Translations under genes and position numbers: made by a program
Assembly (NCBI GenBank): GCA_943359415.1
Contig: CALRHQ010000010.1
Location: 1 to 17,792, forward strand
Source of the DNA: Candidatus Peribacteria bacterium
GTDB taxonomy: Bacteria; Patescibacteriota; Gracilibacteria; UBA1369; LOWO2-01-FULL-3
Length of the DNA stretch: 17,792 nucleotides
Direction of reading: 5' to 3'
Notes under the pieces: model-generated
The model's database searches: none
Seen by the model: only the letters and a program-made list of their open reading frames with translations
What the model was told of the DNA's origin: nothing
Shown: positions 1-6,261 of the stretch, one piece after another
How positions within the stretch are numbered: the first letter of the stretch is position 1
Layout: every line of letters starts with the position of its first letter

Positions 1-239
1 CTTTGTGCTGTTGCCCCCCTTAAACCAGGTGGGTGTCCTCGTCGTCCCACAACAGTGAGAAGAGATACCGGACTCCCGTGAGCTATATGATAGAGAGAGT
101 ACATAAAACTCTGACGTGCATGATCGAGCATCCTTACTATATACGATGCATAAACCATTGTAAAGGGCTTACGTAAGCCATTCGTCAAAGGTCGACGCCA
201 CCAAATAATGCGCCTTATCAACTATTCAACCCACTATAT
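1..239. other. Gene-free, GC-rich start of window with several short inverted repeats
   Basis: No credible gene is visible. By hand count about 46% of these bases are G or C (57% in the first 60), clearly above the roughly one-third G+C of the rest. Short inverted repeats follow one another: CTGTT (8-12) with AACAG (51-55) enclosing GTGGG (29-33) with CCCAC (46-50); AGAGT (about 96-100) with ACTCT; GCATC (about 128-132) with GATGC; and a perfect 14-bp palindrome GGCTTACGTAAGCC at 166-179. In an AT-rich genome this could be part of a structured RNA, but it matches none that I recognise. It could also be foreign DNA or a mis-joined contig end. Confidence 0.4.
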
Positions 240-875
240 CTAGGTGCCCAAAAGTAAAACAGTGCTTACCCCATCATGTAAAAAGCCCATGAAGTAGTGC
301 AAAAACGAGAATTTGAAGATAGAGTCAAGAATAAAAACATCAATCAGTATTATGGCAATAAAATATTTGACGCCATTTTCCAGAAAATTTTGATATTGAG
401 GATAGAAACGCTTGGGAATAAAAAGACCTAAAATACCCGCCCCATCGAGCGGAGGAAACGGAAGAAGATTAAAAATTCCAAGATAAATACTCACATGAAA
501 AGTTGTCCAAAGAAGTAAATTCACAAAATCAGGCAAATACGCGCCAAGATATTTCATCGGAATAGCGAGCACAAAAGCCAAAATAAAATTTGAAACAGGT
601 CCCGCTAAAGAAGTCAGAGCACTACCTTTTACAGGATTCTTAAAATTCATGGGATTCACAGGAACAGGCTTTCCCCAGCCAACCCTTTGTGTAATCAAAA
701 AAAGCAAACTTCCAATAGGATCAAGATGCGCAATAGGATTCAAGGTAAGCCTTCCGCGAATCTTTGCGGTCGGATCACCCAAATAATACGCAACCAAAGC
801 ATGTGAAGCTTCATGCACAGTCATTGCGACAAGAAGCGAAATTACAAAAACTAAAAATTGAAGTACATAATCCAT
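240..875 (-). CDS. Site-2 protease family (M50) membrane zinc metalloprotease
   Basis: This is a 211-residue intramembrane protease of the small bacterial M50 type (YwhC-like), which cuts substrates within or next to the membrane. The zinc-binding HEASH (HExxH) lies at residues 21-25 in the first membrane helix. The second conserved motif, NLLPFPPLDG, is at 136-145 and supplies the third ligand, Asp144. Hydrophobic segments lie at about 5-30, 50-62, 90-110, 117-140 and 168-185. The length is normal for PDZ-less members. The start is ATG and the stop TAG. It lies 27 bases downstream of the YiiX-like gene on the same strand and is probably co-transcribed with it. The last eight or so codons fall where base composition changes towards the window edge, so the natural C-terminus is less certain than the rest. 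The substrate is unknown. Confidence 0.88.
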   Translation of the reverse strand: MDYVLQFLVFVISLLVAMTVHEASHALVAYYLGDPTAKIRGRLTLNPIAHLDPIGSLLFLITQRVGWGKPVPVNPMNFKNPVKGSALTSLAGPVSNFILAFVLAIPMKYLGAYLPDFVNLLLWTTFHVSIYLGIFNLLPFPPLDGAGILGLFIPKRFYPQYQNFLENGVKYFIAIILIDVFILDSIFKFSFLHYFMGFLHDGVSTVLLLGT

Positions 876-902
876 AAATCCAAAATAATTATCAAAAAAA
901 CA

Positions 903-1604
903 TTAACACAAAAACTCTCGAGCCTCCACTTGTTTTTCATCGTCATAAAGCAAAACTCTGCTCTTTGATTTTTTCTGATTACCACCATCAAATTTCAAAT
1001 TATGGGAGGCAAAGACAATATCGAAATATTTATTCAAAAAACTTCTAGGATAAAGAATATGAGTCCTCGGATTATCAAACTCCAACACCTTCATTCCGCT
1101 ATACATAGCCGCATAATTGATAAGTTGAACACAATAGAAACTTCCTTTCTTTCCGGCAAAATCAAAATCATAAGGTTTACCGGCTTGAGCAAGAGCACAT
1201 TTAACAAATGCTTTTCTTTTAACATCACCATTTTTCTTTTCAAAAGATTTATTTCTCAAAACAACAATATCATCATATTCACAAAAAACAGCATGTAGAC
1301 TATCTATTTCTACACCATCAGCAATAGAATGAACAAATTTTCGACCACCGACATAAATCAAAGAATGAGTAAAAACATCATCTATAAAGATTTTACTAAA
1401 TCTACGCAACCCACCAACCAAAACAATATCTCCTTTTCTCAAAATTTTATAAGCAACAGAAAGGTCCGCTTGGGTAAGCCAGTTATCTCGTGGGTGAATA
1501 ATTATTCCTCCAAAGAAAAACATCAGATTAGCATAAATTTTCTTATACCAAGGATAGTTTTTAGGAAAATTTTTTATGAGATGATGTTTGTAATTCACAA
1601 TCAA
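903..1604 (-). CDS. YiiX/YebB-like permuted NlpC/P60 cysteine hydrolase
   Basis: Up to 233 residues. The core reads GDIVLVGG (58-65), FTHSLIYVGG (78-87) with candidate catalytic His80, CEYDD (108-112) with a conserved-looking Glu, KPYDFDFAGKKGSFYC (143-158) with candidate nucleophile Cys158, then QLINYAAMYSG. Having His before Cys is the circularly permuted papain-like order of the YiiX/LRAT-like branch of NlpC/P60 proteins. Members are amidases or acyl hydrolases acting on cell-wall peptides or lipids; the substrate here is unknown. The longest frame begins with TTG at 1604. A GTG at 1598 is a plausible alternative because an extended -10 box lies immediately upstream, and an ATG at 1523 would remove 27 residues. 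There is no clear signal peptide. It is the first gene of a likely two-gene unit with the M50 protease. Confidence 0.75.
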   Translation of the reverse strand: MIVNYKHHLIKNFPKNYPWYKKIYANLMFFFGGIIIHPRDNWLTQADLSVAYKILRKGDIVLVGGLRRFSKIFIDDVFTHSLIYVGGRKFVHSIADGVEIDSLHAVFCEYDDIVVLRNKSFEKKNGDVKRKAFVKCALAQAGKPYDFDFAGKKGSFYCVQLINYAAMYSGMKVLEFDNPRTHILYPRSFLNKYFDIVFASHNLKFDGGNQKKSKSRVLLYDDEKQVEAREFLC

Positions 1605-1613
1605 TTTATATCA
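1605..1613 (-). promoter_or_regulatory. Extended -10 promoter for the YiiX-M50 pair
   Basis: On the minus strand TGATATAAA is an extended -10 (TG-n-TATAAA; hexamer 1605-1610). Only weak -35 candidates lie upstream. Counting seven bases from the hexamer puts +1 at about 1598, the G of an in-frame GTG, so the transcript may be leaderless or nearly so. Confidence 0.4.
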
Positions 1614-1677
1614 AAATTTTCACAAAAACAAAAGCACATGGTATTATGTCCTAAATATCCTCTAACCCTTCAAAAAT

Positions 1678-1953
1678 ATGTTAGACAAAGTAAAAACAGG
1701 ATGCGCCCTCGGCGGATTCATCGCTTTTATGCACATAGTTTGGGCAGCTTTGGTTGCATCAAATTATGCACAACCATTAACGGATTTCATCTTCAGACTG
1801 CACATGCTGCAAAATCCATTAATGATAACTAACTTCGATTTCTTGCTAGCAGTAAGCCTAGTAGGATTAACTGCAGTTGTTGGTTTTGTTGTAGGTTACA
1901 TTTTCGCATTCTTCTACAATTGGGCACACATGAGTCCTAAGAAAAGGAAATAA
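1678..1953 (+). CDS. Small two-helix membrane protein, unknown function
   Basis: A 91-residue protein that I cannot assign to a named family. It has two hydrophobic helices, at about residues 9-30 (GCALGGFIAFMHIVWAALVA) and 53-81 (FDFLLAVSLVGLTAVVGFVV continuing to FFYNW), joined by a loop containing QPLTDFIF. The basic tail SPKKRK suggests that both termini face the cytoplasm. His19 and Trp22 in the first helix and the NPLMITNF stretch before the second look like conserved positions of a small-membrane-protein family, but this is an impression. The start is ATG without a Shine-Dalgarno sequence and the stop is TAA. It is transcribed away from the YiiX-like gene, 73 bases apart, and stands alone ahead of the tRNA. 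Confidence 0.7.
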   Translation: MLDKVKTGCALGGFIAFMHIVWAALVASNYAQPLTDFIFRLHMLQNPLMITNFDFLLAVSLVGLTAVVGFVVGYIFAFFYNWAHMSPKKRK

Positions 1954-1954
1954 A

Positions 1955-1973
1955 TTGTATTTTTAAAATACAA
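1955..1973. repeat. AT-rich 9-bp perfect inverted repeat after the small membrane gene
   Basis: TTGTATTTT and AAAATACAA flank a single T, two bases after the stop codon of the small membrane protein. It may be a weak transcript end or a protein-binding dyad. It has no GC-rich stem, so it is not a typical intrinsic terminator. Confidence 0.4.
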
Positions 1974-1975
1974 AA

Positions 1976-1984
1976 TGATATATT
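1976..1984 (+). promoter_or_regulatory. Possible extended -10 for the tRNA-Ser transcript
   Basis: TGATATATT reads as TG-n-TATATT with the hexamer at 1979-1984. If used, the precursor would carry a leader of about 90 bases before the tRNA. A second AT-rich box, CTTATAAAT just before 2084, is too close to the mature 5' end to be an ordinary promoter. Confidence 0.3.
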
Positions 1985-2083
1985 GCGACCCTTGAACAAA
2001 ACAAGTGAGCTTATAACAGCGAGCGCGTAGCTAGCGAAGAATGTGACTCTGCCACTTCTGAGCGACGCGAAGCTTATAAATAG
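1985..2083 (+). other. GC-richer leader with repeated motifs before tRNA-Ser
   Basis: This non-coding stretch holds two copies of AGCTTATAA (2008-2016 and 2071-2079), two related GC-rich patches (AGCGAGCGCG about 2018-2027 and GAGCGACGCG about 2060-2069), and TGCGACCC (1984-1991), which is the exact complement of GGGTCGCA inside the tRNA (2088-2095). It resembles a small repeat element or a folded tRNA leader. No gene is visible in it. Confidence 0.4.
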
Positions 2084-2174
2084 GGAGGGGTCGCATAGTG
2101 GTCGAGTGCACCGTCTTGGAAAGGCGGCATCCGTCAAAAGCGGATCGGGGGTTCGAATCCCCCTCCCTCCGCCA
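2084..2174 (+). tRNA. tRNA-Ser (anticodon GGA), CCA encoded
   Basis: A full class II cloverleaf can be drawn. The acceptor stem GGAGGGG (2084-2090) pairs with TCCCTCC, with one G-U pair. The D arm is closed by GCA/TGC. The anticodon stem CCGTC/GGCGG carries the loop TTGGAAA with anticodon GGA, reading UCC and UCU. A long variable arm (ATCCG/CGGAT around TCAAAAG) is diagnostic of serine. The T arm is GGGGG-TTCGAAT-CCCCC, followed by discriminator G and a genomically encoded CCA at 2172-2174. All stems are intact, so the gene is likely functional. Its last 19 bases are repeated exactly at 2268-2286. Confidence 0.95.
2156..2174 (+). repeat. 19-bp direct repeat, copy 1 (3' end of tRNA-Ser)
   Basis: AATCCCCCTCCCTCCGCCA covers the 3' part of the T arm, the acceptor strand and CCA of tRNA-Ser. 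The identical string recurs 112 bases downstream. Duplication of a tRNA 3' end is the usual footprint of an integration site, but the repeat spacing is far too short for a normal element. Confidence 0.85.
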
Positions 2175-2214
2175 TTGAAAAATAGCTCTGTTGAAAACAG
2201 AGGTAGTTTTCAAT
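2174..2214 (+). repeat. Long imperfect hairpin directly after tRNA-Ser
   Basis: ATTGAAAA (2174-2181) pairs with TTTTCAAT (2207-2214), and CTCTGTT (2186-2192) pairs with AACAGAG (2196-2202) around a GAA loop. Two extra pairs and two mismatches lie between, giving about 17 base pairs. No T run follows, so it does not look like a standard intrinsic terminator. It may be a processing signal or part of a small inserted element. Confidence 0.75.
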
Positions 2215-2225
2215 CTATGATAGTT

Positions 2226-2275
2226 GGGGGATGAGAAGTTTATACCCCGCAGCGCAGCGAAGGGGTAAATCCCCC
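2226..2275 (+). repeat. Second nested hairpin built on the tRNA 3'-end copy
   Basis: GGGGGAT (2226-2232) pairs with ATCCCCC (2269-2275), and TACCCC (2243-2248) pairs with GGGGTA (2262-2267). The outer stem uses the copied tRNA bases, so it resembles a T stem whose loop has been replaced by a longer stem-loop. Confidence 0.65.
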
Positions 2276-2286
2276 TCCCTCCGCCA
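2268..2286 (+). repeat. 19-bp direct repeat, copy 2 (partial tRNA-Ser 3' end)
   Basis: This is an exact second copy of the last 19 bases of tRNA-Ser including CCA. There is no D arm or anticodon arm before it, so it is not a second tRNA gene. It closes the hairpin-rich spacer and lies 63 bases before the VOC-family gene. Confidence 0.85.
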
Positions 2287-2313
2287 AGTCGTTAGACGTT
2301 CCAATGGAAGATT

Positions 2314-2322
2314 TGTTATAAT
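2314..2322 (+). promoter_or_regulatory. Extended -10 promoter for the VOC-family gene
   Basis: TGTTATAAT is a perfect -10 hexamer (2317-2322) with an upstream TG. A weak -35, TTAGAC at 2292-2297, is 19 bases away. The implied leader is about 21 bases and has no Shine-Dalgarno sequence. Confidence 0.5.
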
Positions 2323-2349
2323 TAAATTATTATTAATCAACAAAAAATC

Positions 2350-2769
2350 ATGGCACTCATAAATCCTCACATTAACTTCAACGGAAATGCCGAAGAAGCA
2401 TTTACATTTTATAAATCCGTATTTGGCGGGGAGTTCGCAAAGATCATGCGTTTCAAAGACATAGCAAGCCAGGAATTTCCAGTGTCAGAAAAAGAAGGAA
2501 ATAAAATAATGCACATTGCTTTGCCTATTGGCAAAAACTTTTTGATGGGCAATGACATTCCAGAAAGCATGGGACGAACAAACGAAAACGAAAATAGATC
2601 TAAAATATCTATAAGTGCAGAAAGCAGAGAAGAAGCAAACAAATTATTCACCGGACTTTCAGCAGGTGGAAATGTCGAATTTCCAATGGCAGACAGCCCT
2701 TGGGGTTCATATTTTGGAATGTTTAGGGACAAATATGGTATTGAGTGGATGGTGGACTTTGTTCAATAA
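2350..2769 (+). CDS. VOC superfamily, PhnB/YjdN-like protein
   Basis: A 139-residue protein with the hallmark start of PhnB-like vicinal-oxygen-chelate proteins: INPHINFNGNAEEAFTFYKSVFGGEF (residues 4-29), then EFP..EKEGNKIMHIALPIG (42-61), FLMGNDIP (64-71), and at the end WGSYFGMFRDKYGIEWMVDF (118-137). These are the paired beta-alpha-beta-beta-beta modules of the glyoxalase fold. The length is normal. Despite the family name, these proteins are not shown to be phosphonate enzymes, and the reaction is generally unknown. The start is ATG in an A-rich context and the stop is TAA. It stands alone, transcribed from its own extended -10 promoter. Such genes are common in Bacteroidota, so transfer is possible but not shown by composition. 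Confidence 0.85.
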   Translation: MALINPHINFNGNAEEAFTFYKSVFGGEFAKIMRFKDIASQEFPVSEKEGNKIMHIALPIGKNFLMGNDIPESMGRTNENENRSKISISAESREEANKLFTGLSAGGNVEFPMADSPWGSYFGMFRDKYGIEWMVDFVQ

Positions 2770-2790
2770 ATTCCGCCAAAAATTCTTCAA

Positions 2791-2819
2791 TTGCGAAATT
2801 TTCACGCAAAGTATAAAAT
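2791..2819 (+). promoter_or_regulatory. Promoter for the SLH-cohesin-protease gene
   Basis: TTGCGA (2791-2796) and TAAAAT (2814-2819) are separated by 17 bases. The predicted transcript starts about 20 bases before the ATG at 2845. Confidence 0.4.
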
Positions 2820-2844
2820 TCTAGACAGCCTTTAATTCATTCTT

Positions 2845-5784
2845 ATGAAAAATTTCAAAAAATTTCTCAATATTTTTTTGCTAACCGTTTTGTTATGCAT
2901 ATCTTTAGTTCCTGTAAAAGCACAGACACCTTCCGAAACGAATACTACAGATAATGCCTTCAACAACCTCATGTTCAGTGACGTATACAGAAGTGATGAA
3001 AATTTTGACGCGATATATTTTCTGTACAACACAGAAATAATTAACGGATATGAAAACGAAATAAAAAAAACACAGGAATACAAACCGGACAAAGAAATAA
3101 ATCGTGCAGAATTTTTGAAACTGATAATGGAAAGTTCAGGAGAAGCAAATCATGAAAATTATGAATCGTGTTTTTCAGACATAAAACCGGATGAATGGTA
3201 TGAAACATACGTATGCCAAGCCAAAGAAGAAGGATTTATAAATGGCTATCCAGATGGAACATTCAAACCAGAAGAAACAATAAATGAAGCGGAAGCATTA
3301 AAAATGATCGGCGAAGTGATGAATTGGCCGATCGAAAAAAATGAAAATGAAGGCTGGTACATGCCATATTTAAATTTTGCAGAAGATAAGAAAATCATAA
3401 CAGATGATGAAATTTCAAAATTCATGAATCGCGGAGAAATTGCAGAAATAATATTCAAGAATAAAGCTATCGAAGAACTAAAATTAAAATATTACGATGA
3501 CAAAAACATAGATAAATTATTTGATAAATACAATATTCCATTAGACGGGCCTTTAGGTCCTGATGGAATTTTTGGCCCAGGTGGGCCATTTGGGAATGAA
3601 GGTGCATTCTCAAACGATAGTATTTTTAAAAAAAATGGCATTTTCGAATATCTAACAGATGAATATTTTGACAACAATTATTGCTATTATTCAGATTCGG
3701 GCGAATTCAGAGATGATGTTGAAAAAATATTGGAAAATTATACAGACGAAGATTTATCTGAAACATTCATGAAAAATTCGGACATAGACGGATTTGGCAA
3801 AGTTCTATGTTATGACAAATCAATTTATGCAGTTACAGGGGAAGAAACAGACCTTCAAGAGTTGACAACAGACTTACGAAAAGAATTCGAAGTAACATGT
3901 TGGAATAATCCAGCAGATAAAAAATCAGAAGATTTCGACTCACTACTTTGTTATGTTGAACCACCAAAACAAACTCCGGCAGAGTGGGAAAATGAAAACG
4001 GATTCACGGACGACAACGATTTTTCGGACAATTCAAACAACAATTCAACAACTTCCAAAACAGAAATAGAACTTTCTCTAAACAAAACATCTATCGCCGC
4101 AAATGGCTCATCAACGCTAGAAATCACAGCAAAAGTTTTTGACGAAAATGAAAATCCGATTAGCAATAAAACACTCTCAGCAAATATCAGCGGCGGAATC
4201 GATTACCATGAAGAACTTGAAATGATGGAAACATCGACCGGCACTTATACCGCTACGTTCAACACAAAACTCGCGATGGATTATTCTGTCCACATCGAAG
4301 ACAAGAATGGAAATTCATCTGAAACAAAAAAATTCACAGCAACACCCGGAACACTTGACCATGTAGAGGTAATCGACATTTCGCATCCATACCAAAACAA
4401 AAAACACAATCAAGCCTTCATAAAAGTCGCATCAAAAGACAAATACGAAAATACAATTCCATATTCTTCTGTAAACAATACTCTCGACGCAATCACAACA
4501 TTCGGAAACACATACATAACCCATGACGAAAACGGAATATTCACAATCGAATTAACCTCATCGGACTGGGGAATTGCAGAAGTTTCGATAAGAGACAAAA
4601 AATCGGCGGCGATTTTACTCAACATTCCAACAAAAATATATTTCCTTCCTCTACAAATAAATATGCAAAAAGGCATCAGTAAGACAACGGAGAAAACAGT
4701 CTCTGCACCAATATATATTTATTTTCCAACAACTAACGGAAGCCTTGGCTCATACAGTTTTGCCATAAACTACGATCCGGCAAAACTAAATTTCTCAACA
4801 ATCGAAGACCTCGACACAAATGACGGATTCTCTGCTCCACACTACGAAGCAGACCGCCTAAACGGCATCATTTACATAAGTCAAACAAATTCAAAACCAA
4901 ATGAAGACATCTCTCAAGACATAGGAATCGGAAAAATATTTTTTGATGTAATAAGTGCAGGCGAAGGCTCAATCCAACTACAAGATATCGTTCTTAAAGA
5001 CACACAGGGAGAAGAAAAAAGCTATTACGAAAAATTTGCCGGAGTAATCGGACAAACCGTAGATGAAGCCGCAGCCGCAATCAAAGCAGCCAAAGACCTA
5101 GCGGTTGAAACGGGAACAGCCGTAGTAGACGCAACAAGTTCCGCAATAGACTCAGCATTAGATGGAATCACAAAATGGTGGTACAACATAAAAGGCGACA
5201 AAGAAATTTGCATAGACGCATTCACATTTCCAAACGGCAACACAACACCGCAACAAGTCAGACAAGATGCTGCATGGGCAACTTTGATATTTTCAAAAAT
5301 AGCAGACAGTTGCAATTGCAACTTCTTCATAAATGTAAGAGTAAATTCAATTACAAATCTCACGGCCGCAAACTGGAATACCGTAGACGCAAATGGCGAT
5401 AACAATATCGACGTGGCAGAATTGGAAACACTCGGAGCAAATCATCCGGCCACTGGACAAACGGCATCAGGAAACAAATGCACACCGATATACTATGTAC
5501 CAGGAATAGATGGCGCAGATCAAGGATGGTCATGGGAATCACAACCCGCTGCAGGCCTCAACCAATCAGGAATCGCGATAGATCAAAGCGCAGACGCGGA
5601 TAATAGGACTCTCGCACACGAACTTTCTCATCAGTTCAGCGAAGGAGAAATAAAAGACCCAAACAATCCACCTGTATCAGCAATTCAAGGATCGGACACG
5701 GCTGGAAACCTCATGAACTACAACAATACGGGAGATGTCCTCACAAAAGAACAATGTAAACTGTTGGAAAAATACATCAAATAA
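2845..5784 (+). CDS. Secreted SLH / Ig-like / cohesin-like / zinc-metalloprotease surface protein
   Basis: A 979-residue exported protein. A signal peptide occupies residues 1-26 (basic start, hydrophobic core, VKA-Q). Three S-layer-homology-like repeats follow at about 43-100, 109-160 and 168-208; the second is the clearest (WYETYVCQAKEEGFINGYPDGTF) and the third is degenerate. They would anchor the protein to the cell surface. A hexapeptide-like stretch (IFGPGG, PFGNEG, AFSNDS, IFKKNG) lies at 242-265. Invasin-like Ig domains are likely at 405-500 and 503-600. A cohesin-like domain at about 600-725 contains YSFAINYDPAKLNF and IGKIFFDV. An alanine-rich helix lies at 740-772. The C-terminal zincin domain (about 785-979) has a canonical EF-hand loop (Asp848 to Glu859), HELSH at 925-929 with Glu933 or Glu935 as possible third ligand, and the Met-turn-like NLMNY at 955-959. 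It probably tethers a calcium-stabilised protease to the envelope; the substrate is unknown. Confidence 0.85.
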   Translation: MKNFKKFLNIFLLTVLLCISLVPVKAQTPSETNTTDNAFNNLMFSDVYRSDENFDAIYFLYNTEIINGYENEIKKTQEYKPDKEINRAEFLKLIMESSGEANHENYESCFSDIKPDEWYETYVCQAKEEGFINGYPDGTFKPEETINEAEALKMIGEVMNWPIEKNENEGWYMPYLNFAEDKKIITDDEISKFMNRGEIAEIIFKNKAIEELKLKYYDDKNIDKLFDKYNIPLDGPLGPDGIFGPGGPFGNEGAFSNDSIFKKNGIFEYLTDEYFDNNYCYYSDSGEFRDDVEKILENYTDEDLSETFMKNSDIDGFGKVLCYDKSIYAVTGEETDLQELTTDLRKEFEVTCWNNPADKKSEDFDSLLCYVEPPKQTPAEWENENGFTDDNDFSDNSNNNSTTSKTEIELSLNKTSIAANGSSTLEITAKVFDENENPISNKTLSANISGGIDYHEELEMMETSTGTYTATFNTKLAMDYSVHIEDKNGNSSETKKFTATPGTLDHVEVIDISHPYQNKKHNQAFIKVASKDKYENTIPYSSVNNTLDAITTFGNTYITHDENGIFTIELTSSDWGIAEVSIRDKKSAAILLNIPTKIYFLPLQINMQKGISKTTEKTVSAPIYIYFPTTNGSLGSYSFAINYDPAKLNFSTIEDLDTNDGFSAPHYEADRLNGIIYISQTNSKPNEDISQDIGIGKIFFDVISAGEGSIQLQDIVLKDTQGEEKSYYEKFAGVIGQTVDEAAAAIKAAKDLAVETGTAVVDATSSAIDSALDGITKWWYNIKGDKEICIDAFTFPNGNTTPQQVRQDAAWATLIFSKIADSCNCNFFINVRVNSITNLTAANWNTVDANGDNNIDVAELETLGANHPATGQTASGNKCTPIYYVPGIDGADQGWSWESQPAAGLNQSGIAIDQSADADNRTLAHELSHQFSEGEIKDPNNPPVSAIQGSDTAGNLMNYNNTGDVLTKEQCKLLEKYIK

Positions 5785-5808
5785 ATTGCGATCTTGTATT
5801 TCTATAAA

Positions 5809-6243
5809 TTATTTTCTATTTTTTGCCGCAGAAATAATTTTATTTGCGACAAAAACTCCAATCACAAAAAACAACGCATGACCAAGCCACCATGTTCCAC
5901 TGAAAAGAACTAAATTATCTCTCGCAATTCCATAAATTTGAGGCGCACGTGAACCAAATGGAACTTGCGCTTCACCAAGCTCCCAAGCCCTATAATACAC
6001 ACTCATCAATGTGCTAAAAATAAGTGCAAACACAAAACTGATTCCAAAATTTTTCCATCCTTTTGATTGAACATAAAAAACAAAACCATAAAGAAAAGTA
6101 GCTACAAAAAATGCCAACAAAAATTTAACTACAAAATAAGTCAAAGTCTCCATCGGATAGGTAAAAAAATAGTGAAAAATAAAATCAACTCCATCCGCAA
6201 TAATAGCAACAACCAAAGCTTTTTTGGATTCAGATGTAAACAT
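5809..6243 (-). CDS. Four-helix integral membrane protein, unknown function
   Basis: 144 residues with four predicted membrane helices at about 10-28, 35-58, 66-86 and 111-136, and a basic C-terminal tail (ISAAKNRK). Charged or polar residues inside or next to helices (Asp17, Asp20, His24; His122) and a conserved-looking loop GSRAPQIYGIARDN (97-110) are visible. I do not recognise the family. The start codon lies 18 bases downstream of the cupredoxin lipoprotein stop on the same strand, so the two are probably one transcript, and the protein might work with the copper lipoprotein, though that is only context. It converges on the SLH-protease gene with just 24 bases between the stops and no visible terminator. 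Confidence 0.75.
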   Translation of the reverse strand: MFTSESKKALVVAIIADGVDFIFHYFFTYPMETLTYFVVKFLLAFFVATFLYGFVFYVQSKGWKNFGISFVFALIFSTLMSVYYRAWELGEAQVPFGSRAPQIYGIARDNLVLFSGTWWLGHALFFVIGVFVANKIISAAKNRK

Positions 6244-6261
6244 AAAAATATTATTTAAAAA

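Noticed and set aside
1..60. SRP (4.5S) RNA-like stretch GTGCTGTT...AACCAGGT
   Set aside because: The conserved GGAAGGAAGCAGC core is absent, and the similarity is limited to a few short words.
1329..1832. 167-residue plus-strand frame
   Set aside because: It overlaps the YiiX-like gene antisense and the small membrane gene in another frame, with low-complexity composition.
2031..2234. Reading frames of about 60 residues on both strands over the tRNA region
   Set aside because: They run through the intact tRNA-Ser and its hairpins, have no family resemblance, and are explained by lack of stops in GC-rich DNA.
2156..2286. Ordinary prophage or genomic-island attachment sites
   Set aside because: There is no integrase and only 93 bases lie between the repeats, so a conventional integrated element is not present.
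848..5784. Dockerin module in the SLH-protease protein
   Set aside because: The single calcium loop has Glu at position 12 like a true EF-hand and no second repeat, so it is an EF-hand-like loop inside the protease domain. The residue position is 848-859 of the protein.
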